In this document: positions 58,322-64,000 of the stretch, one piece after another | Layout: each line of letters opens with the position of its first letter | How positions within the stretch are numbered: position 1 is the stretch's first letter | NCBI GenBank assembly: GCA_002964805.2 | Contig: PUDQ02000001.1 | Coordinates: 434,001-498,000, forward strand | From: Trametes villosa | Taxonomy: Eukaryota > Basidiomycota > Agaricomycetes > Polyporales > Polyporaceae | Reading direction: 5' to 3' | Length of the DNA: 64,000 nt | Notes under the pieces: model-generated | The model's input: only the letters and a program-made list of their open reading frames with translations | Databases searched by the model: none | What the model was told of the DNA's origin: nothing | Translations under genes and position numbers: made by a program

Positions 58322-58747
58322 TATAATCTGCTAATTACATCCCAGTTCATCGGCTATCAGTCACACAAAGGCGTCTGGGTGAACGAGAGCCCTCAGAATC
58401 TTCTGGCGCAGCAGAAGTTAGAACGTTTCACGACACCTTCTGGTGGTGGCCTTCGACTTCACTGTAACCTGCTGCGCGCACTGCTCTTTGACAGCCCAGG
58501 GCTAATCATCGGATCTCAATCTTCCCAACGCCATCTGCCAGCAGCATTGCACACGAATGAAACGCCGGAAGGCCGGCTGTAAGGCCAGGAAGGTGAATCC
58601 CGACTCGGAGTCGCAGCTCGTTTCATGTCACGGCCGCGTCAAACAACCGTAGCCTGTGGCCAGCGACGAGCGATCCGCTGTGCACACGAAGGGGAAGATG
58701 GGAGTGGGCATGGCCACGCGCTGATGCATCACTGCCGCCTGCGCAAC
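58322..58747. other. Intergenic stretch after the MITE
   Basis: This is the 3' flank of the Myb-C2H2 gene. No feature was seen apart from low-quality ORFs. Confidence 0.45.
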
Positions 58748-61194
58748 CTAACCTACTCGCCCCTTCTCTGCCACCATGCGTGCCAGCGTCGGCGGCACGA
58801 CGTCGAGCTGCATCGGAAGCTCCTCCTCCGCGTGTCCCTGCGCGCACAACAGAACGCAAACTGCGTCAGCCTTCCGCCGAAGGTACAGCGGCGCGGAAAA
58901 CGCGGCTACAAGAGAGAGCGCACGCACATGGGAAAGGTGATAGCGCAGCCCGCTGAGCTGCTTGTACTGCTTGCCGCACCCCGGGCGCGGGCAGGGGTGC
59001 AGCTTCCGCCGCGGCTTCGGCGCGCGCGCCGCATCCTCTGCTCCCGGCTCCCCTGCGGCCGCCACAGGGACGTCGACGACAGGGCCACCCGTGTCGGCGA
59101 CGGCGGCATTAAGCGAACCGTGTGTGGGCGCGCGTTCTGACGGTGATACGCCGTCGGCCTCTGCGGTGGGCGCCGCGGATTCGCCGGCGGCGCTGCCAGT
59201 GCCAAGCTCGGACGGGTCGCGTATGGTCGCCAGGGCGTGCTGGAAGTGCACCTTCGATCTGAATGCGAGCGTAAGTTACCGGTGGGTGGGAGTGCACAAG
59301 CTGCAGGCACATGGCACACGCGCGCGACGTCGCGAGCGTGAGCCGTGCGGTGCCTGCGGCGGACGCGCAACGTAAACGGTACCCGGGCGACGTACATTTG
59401 CAAATGGTACTGCAGGCCGTTGACGCTCTGTCGTGGCGGGAGGATCGCGGCCGTCGCATTCAGCGGACAGGGTATATTGCGTAAAAAGGGCGGCCGTACC
59501 TTCCAGCTCTTCTCACAGCCCGTCAAGCCGCACCTGAACGGTCTGCTGCCACCGAGATCGCCGTTATGAACGACCTTGCTGTGGTCTGACAGCTCCTTGG
59601 ACGTCGCAAATGCGCTCTTGCTAACGGGGACGTTGGCCGGCCAGCACTCGCGGTGGCCACACGCGTACGCCAGCACGCTGGGACTGTCGCGGGAACGCGC
59701 CCAAGAGATAAGCCACTCGTCATGCAACCATCGATAGACGTAACGGCACACTCACTCTGAGGTAGCAGGGAGAAGCGAAGACAGGCGGGATGGGCGCTGA
59801 GAAGTAGATGCCTTCCGCGGCGCCGAGGGCTGCTGGGCCTTCTCTGCTTCTGTGCGATAATACGCCCTTGGAGCATATGCACTGTTGGTCGGGGTCGCAT
59901 CGCTGGGTAACCCTGCATTTCCGGCGGGGGGCGTTCCCGGAGGGGTGTCAAGTGGAATTGGCGACCCAACAGGAGATGGCGAAGCAGGGGAATCTGATAT
60001 TGCCACAGAAGGTCCAGCGTCGCCGAGAAAGCCAAGGGGGAGGGAAGTCCTAGCGTGTTGACTGGTGGAAGTGAATGAAGCATCCCGGTGACCGTCCTCT
60101 TGTTGAGATGTTACTGGAGGCATGTGCGCGGTGGAACCGCCAGAGAAGGTCGCCCCGTCAAAATCATGAGAAGCATACTCACGAGATTGCGCGAGAGCAG
60201 GGACGTTGGCTTCCGAGCTTCGCAGAGAGTCATGCGTGGGCGACAGCACTGGAGCTTGGGCGTAATAAGCATGATGGTTTGGCGAGGGTGCGACGGAGCC
60301 AGGATGGGACAGTGCGCCGCTGAGAGAGGAAGATCCTTGATGGAACTGCGGTGGACTATTGCCCGCGCTGGCGAGATGGGCTCCTGAGAGTATCTGCTCC
60401 GGCCTGTAGACGGCAGAGTGTTGCTCTTGTGAATGATAGGGGGAGCTGTTAAACAGCATCGACGGCGTCACATATTGTGGACTTCGCCCATCCCACGAAG
60501 GCGTATCCTGCACGGTGTCAGGCTCAGGAGCCCACTGAGACTGTGGGACTTGCGCGGACGAGGAGGGCTCTCCTTGCGAGGTGGATCCTCGGGTTGCTGT
60601 GGCCTTCCTCCTCTCAAGTATACGCCATCTAATTGCACTGAGGTCAGAGGGACAGCACCTGTGAACCCGGCTCCGGCGCTAGCTTACCTGTTCCTGCACC
60701 CCAGACCGCTGCGGCGGAGTTCTTGCCCAATGGTGCCCCACTTGCCTCCAAGGCGAGTGTAGGCCTCGAGTAGCTTGACGTCCTCGTCGGCTGTCCAGTC
60801 CTCGCGCCTCAGGGACGGATCCAAAGCCTCCCTGTATCGCTTAGAACATGCATCATCCGTCCTGCCTGGGATACTGCGCGCTATCAAGGACCACTTTGTC
60901 CCGTGGACGGCATAAAGTGAGAGGAGAAGCTGGTCCTCTTCCGGAGTCCATGCGGTCTTCTTCACGTTGGGAGACAATGAATGAAGCCATCGCTACCATG
61001 ATTCGCATCAGTACGCATACACCGGTACGACACAGTAGGATACTACATACCTTCCTACATGCCTTGTTCGTCCGTCCCGGTACAGAAAGCGCGACCGCTT
61101 TCCAGTTGTCATTCTCGCCATGGATGGCTACGGCCTGAATGAGGAGGTTATCTTCGTAGGTCGTCCATGGGTTTCCCACACCCCTTTCGCTCAT
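58748..61194 (-). CDS. Transcription factor joining Myb repeats and SFP1-like C2H2 fingers
   Basis: The N-terminus (MSERGVGNPWTTYEDNLLIQ) is the first of three Myb repeats; the second (WTPEEDQLLLSLYAVHGTKW) and third (DWTADEDVKLLEAYTRLGGK) lie at 60690-60960 and show the regular Trp spacing. A disordered Ser-Pro-rich linker of about 250 residues follows (59752-60513). A GTGAGT donor after PATSE (about 59755) and a CCCAG acceptor near 59670 join it in frame to a zinc-finger region: CGHRECWP...LSDHSKVVH, FRCGLTGCEKSWK, NGLQYHLQ and CPRPGCGKQYKQLSGLRYHLSH. After one more intron the end is PPTLARMVAEKGRVG. The split finger pattern resembles yeast SFP1. Two adjacent genes cannot be excluded without transcript data, but no stop or promoter-like break separates them. 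Confidence 0.72.
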
Positions 61195-61389
61195 CTACCT
61201 CCCCGCTACAATCTGGTTAGGTTATTGCTGCCGTATGCTGGGCGTCGAGTCGTGGTACAAGCGGAGGATGGGCTTGAGAGACCGAGGGTGCATCCGAGTC
61301 CGGGATGCTAAAGCTGCGTAGGCGCCCATTGTCCTCGAACGGAGCAGCATTGGATTACGTAACGCCACCTTGCTCTCGCTCTTGCGGCC
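61195..61389. promoter_or_regulatory. Divergent promoter Myb-C2H2 / PRP17
   Basis: 195 bp separate the two ATGs. No TATA box was evident. Confidence 0.5.
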
Positions 61390-63486
61390 ATGTCTCTCGT
61401 CCAGGGCTACTCATCCGACGAGGACGACGGTTCTCTCGCGCCCACCACCGACGCATTCGGGCTCGCCAACCTACCCGTCGCGAAAAAGCCACGCGTCGAG
61501 GATGCCGGACCCTCTACATCTCTCGTGCCAACATCCGCGCCTCATGTACTCTCAGAGGTCAGTGTCCGTATGTTCACGCGTCACGGGTGGCTTTGTGAAG
61601 CTGTGTCTCCCTAGGACCCATTGCACCAAACCACGCTGGTCACCCGGCCAACGGACACCCAAATCCATGTCAACATCCCGTACCAGGAGATGATCCTGCC
61701 CATTCAAGGGCCGGAGAACCCGTTCGGCGACCGGAACAGGTTCCTCAACCAAAACGCGCTCGCAGGACACGTAGAGGAGCAGTCCATGTCAGAGCACGCG
61801 TTCCGGCAGCAGCACCTGACGCATGCTATCCTCGGCTACTCAGCCAACCCTTCGGTGGACCCGAACGCACCCCAGATCCTTGGCTCCGTGGAGAAGGCTC
61901 AGGAGAACGGCTTCGCGACCATCGGGATGACCAAAGCCCCGAAGGCGAAGAAGAACGAGCTCAAGCGCAAGCGGAAACCGAAGGGCGACTTGGAGGTCGT
62001 GGACGGCGAGGGTGCCTACGAGGGTCCGTGGGCGACGTGGGACGCGGACAAGGTAGAGGTGGCCGTACCGGAGGCCATGGACGACGAAGAGGAGTCCGAG
62101 GAAGAGTCCGAGGAGGAGGTCCAGCCGAAGAAGGCGAAACCAAAACGCGGTGCTCCCGGCCTCGAGTCGTCCGTCTTCCATGGCAAGTCGATGCACGACT
62201 ACCAAGGACGGACGTACATGCACCCACCGCTTTCGGAGGCACCACAGCTCCAGCAAGAGCCAGGGTCGCAAGAGTGTTTCATCCCCAAGGTCTGCATTCA
62301 CACCTGGACAGGGCACACAGGTGGCGTCTCGGTTGTCCGCTCGTTCCCCAATACCGGTCATCTGCTTCTGAGCGGGTCGATGGATACGAAGATCAAGGTG
62401 CGTGATACTCATGGACGCCATGCCGGATGCTGGTGCTGACATGTATGCAGCTATGGGATGTGTACACCCACGGCAACTGCTTACGTACCTTCCATGGCCA
62501 TATGAAGGCTGTCAAGGACGTGACGTTCTCGAACGACGGCCGCAAGTTCCTATCCTGTGGCTATGACCGGCAGATGAAGCTGTGGGATACAGAGACCGGT
62601 CAGTGCCTGAAACGGTTCAGCAACGGCAAAATACCATACGTGGTGCGGTTCCATCCCGACGAGGACAAGCAACACATCTTCCTTGCGGGTATGTCCGACA
62701 AGAAGATCATCCAGGTCGGTTCCTATCTTGCCGGTGCTTATGGCTATGCACTGACCAGATGTCAGTACGACATGAACTCGGGAGAAATCACGCAAGAATA
62801 CGACCAGCATCTCGGGCCTGTGAACACAATCACCTTCGTCGACGAGAATAGGCGGTTTGTCACGACGTCGGACGACAAGACCATCCGAGCATGGGACTTC
62901 GACATCCCCGTGGTGATCAAGTATATCGCAGAGCCACACATGCACTCGATGCCGGCTGTCACGTTGCACCCGAGCAGTAAGTTTTGTCAGGCCGCTATTC
63001 TTGGAGGTGCCCGCGTTGACATCCGTCGACGTGGACAGAGAAGTACTTCGCTGCGCAGAGCCTGGATAATCAGATCCTGGTGTACAGCACAGACAACTTC
63101 CGCCAGGCCCGCAACAAGCGCTTCGCAGGCCACTCTGTCGCCGGGTACGCCTGCCAGGTCGGCTTCTCCCCTGACGGCAAGTGGATTAGCAGCGGCGATG
63201 GCGAGGGCAACGTGGTGTTCTGGGAGTGGAAGACGGGACGTATCAAGTCGCGCCTCAGGGCGCACTCGAAGGTGGTCATCGCGCACGAGTGGCTCCCGCA
63301 TGAAACGGTATGTCATTGGCTGATTCCTTGGCGTGTGCGCGTTGTGTGCTAATTTACATGCTGCGATCCAGTCCAAGGTCGTTACAGGCTCCTGGGACGG
63401 GTTGATCAAACTCTGGGTACGTCATTCCCGTGAAATTTGCCGGTCGCCGGACGGTGCTCACCGCCGCCCAACCCTTGCAGGACTGA
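61390..63486 (+). CDS. PRP17: Pre-mRNA-processing factor 17 (CDC40), WD40 protein
   Basis: PRP17/CDC40 acts in the second catalytic step of splicing. The start is [20 protein letters not shown]. The N-terminal half includes [19 protein letters not shown], a conserved segment, and an acidic, Lys-rich stretch (about 62080-62140). The WD40 domain runs from about 62300 with blades such as [15 protein letters not shown] (across an intron near 62400-62450), [50 protein letters not shown] and [13 protein letters not shown]. The last exon is only 6 nt (63481-63486, Asp codon and TGA) after a GTACGT...TTGCAG intron; it completes the final WD pair. Length is about 580 residues. Confidence 0.94.
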
Positions 63487-64000
63487 TGGACGCCGTGGCC
63501 TGTACCCTATCTGACCCCCGTACATCTGTACATTATACGATCTGTACAAGACATGTCGCGATCCCACGCTCAGCGTTATCACCCCCTACGCCGCCGTGCG
63601 CCATCGCTTCTGGTGGAAGCGCGTGCGCACGCGCACTCACAAGAAGTGCGGGGTACGCGTTCCTAGCGGAAGAAGACAGGTCGTGTTTCTCCGCAGCGGG
63701 TGCACACCGCCGCGCACATGTCCTGCGCGCACCGTCGTTTGCAGAAGGTGCGTCCCGCAGATCCCGTGCGCGATCGCCTTCTCGATAACGCTTGCGGCCC
63801 ATATGATCCCTGGATCCTGATCGAGGCGCGCCCTGGACTCAATATTATTGGGCGGCGCAATGAAAATCTGCAATACGCAAGTACGCGACAACGCGTCATG
63901 CCAGCACTCGCGGGCGAAGCGAGTCCGAGGCGCGAAGCATGAGCCCGCGCAGATCTGCGCGTTCTCAGCGCGCGGCAATAGAGCGAGTCGAGTGACGCAC
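63487..64000. other. Right-edge intergenic sequence
   Basis: The last 500 bp follow the PRP17 stop. Several overlapping short ORFs exist on both strands, none with family resemblance or splice support. Confidence 0.45.

Noticed and set aside
1..64000. tRNA, rRNA, CRISPR arrays, plasmid or phage features
   Set aside because: No T-loop/B-box-like tRNA motif with matching arms, no rRNA core sequence and no regular short repeat arrays were seen; the window is eukaryotic.

Overview
This is about 64 kb of nuclear DNA from a filamentous basidiomycete, most likely an Agaricomycete (wood-decay mushroom type). The evidence is GC-rich coding sequence, genes split by many ~50-nt GT-AG introns, and families typical of that group: DUF6534 membrane proteins, single P450s, UGO1, SPC7 and a fungal-type tricalbin. 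No bacterial operons, rRNA, tRNA or CRISPR were seen. Exon joins were worked out by eye from splice signals and protein continuity, so internal boundaries are good estimates; start and stop codons were located individually where stated.

Left part (1-16 kb), accessory in character: a DUF6534 membrane-protein gene runs off the left edge on the minus strand. A second copy with its promoter lies at 10.6-13 kb on the plus strand, so the two form arms of an inverted segmental duplication. Between the arms are SGT2 (tail-anchored protein chaperone), PRP19 (spliceosomal U-box ligase) and a P450. At 13.65-15.66 kb is a single-pass membrane protein of unknown family; a copy of its promoter without the gene sits at 2.6-2.9 kb.

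Middle part (16-48 kb): SPC7/KNL1 (kinetochore scaffold) and a kinesin-6-like motor diverge from one short intergenic region. They are followed by a second P450, a beta-carbonic anhydrase, a tricalbin (ER-plasma membrane tether with SMP and C2 domains), an OPT-family oligopeptide transporter, a TauD-type dioxygenase, MTQ2 (eRF1 methyltransferase) and ALG10 (last glucosyltransferase of the N-glycan precursor).

Right part (48-64 kb): a coiled-coil protein of unknown function broken by one in-frame TGA, a HAD-type nucleotidase-like protein, a decayed SAP-like ORF, a RINT1/TIP20 tethering protein, UGO1 (mitochondrial fusion), a 271-bp MITE with long terminal inverted repeats, a gene joining Myb repeats to SFP1-like C2H2 fingers, and PRP17 (second-step splicing factor).

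Most genes are housekeeping genes that do not form one pathway, although two splicing factors (PRP19, PRP17) and two mitotic genes (SPC7, kinesin-6) are present. Four gene pairs share short divergent promoters. No clearly new multi-gene system was found. The best leads are the inverted duplication with an orphan promoter, the Myb-C2H2 fusion, the MITE, the run of micro-exons in the first P450, and the in-frame stop at 49194.
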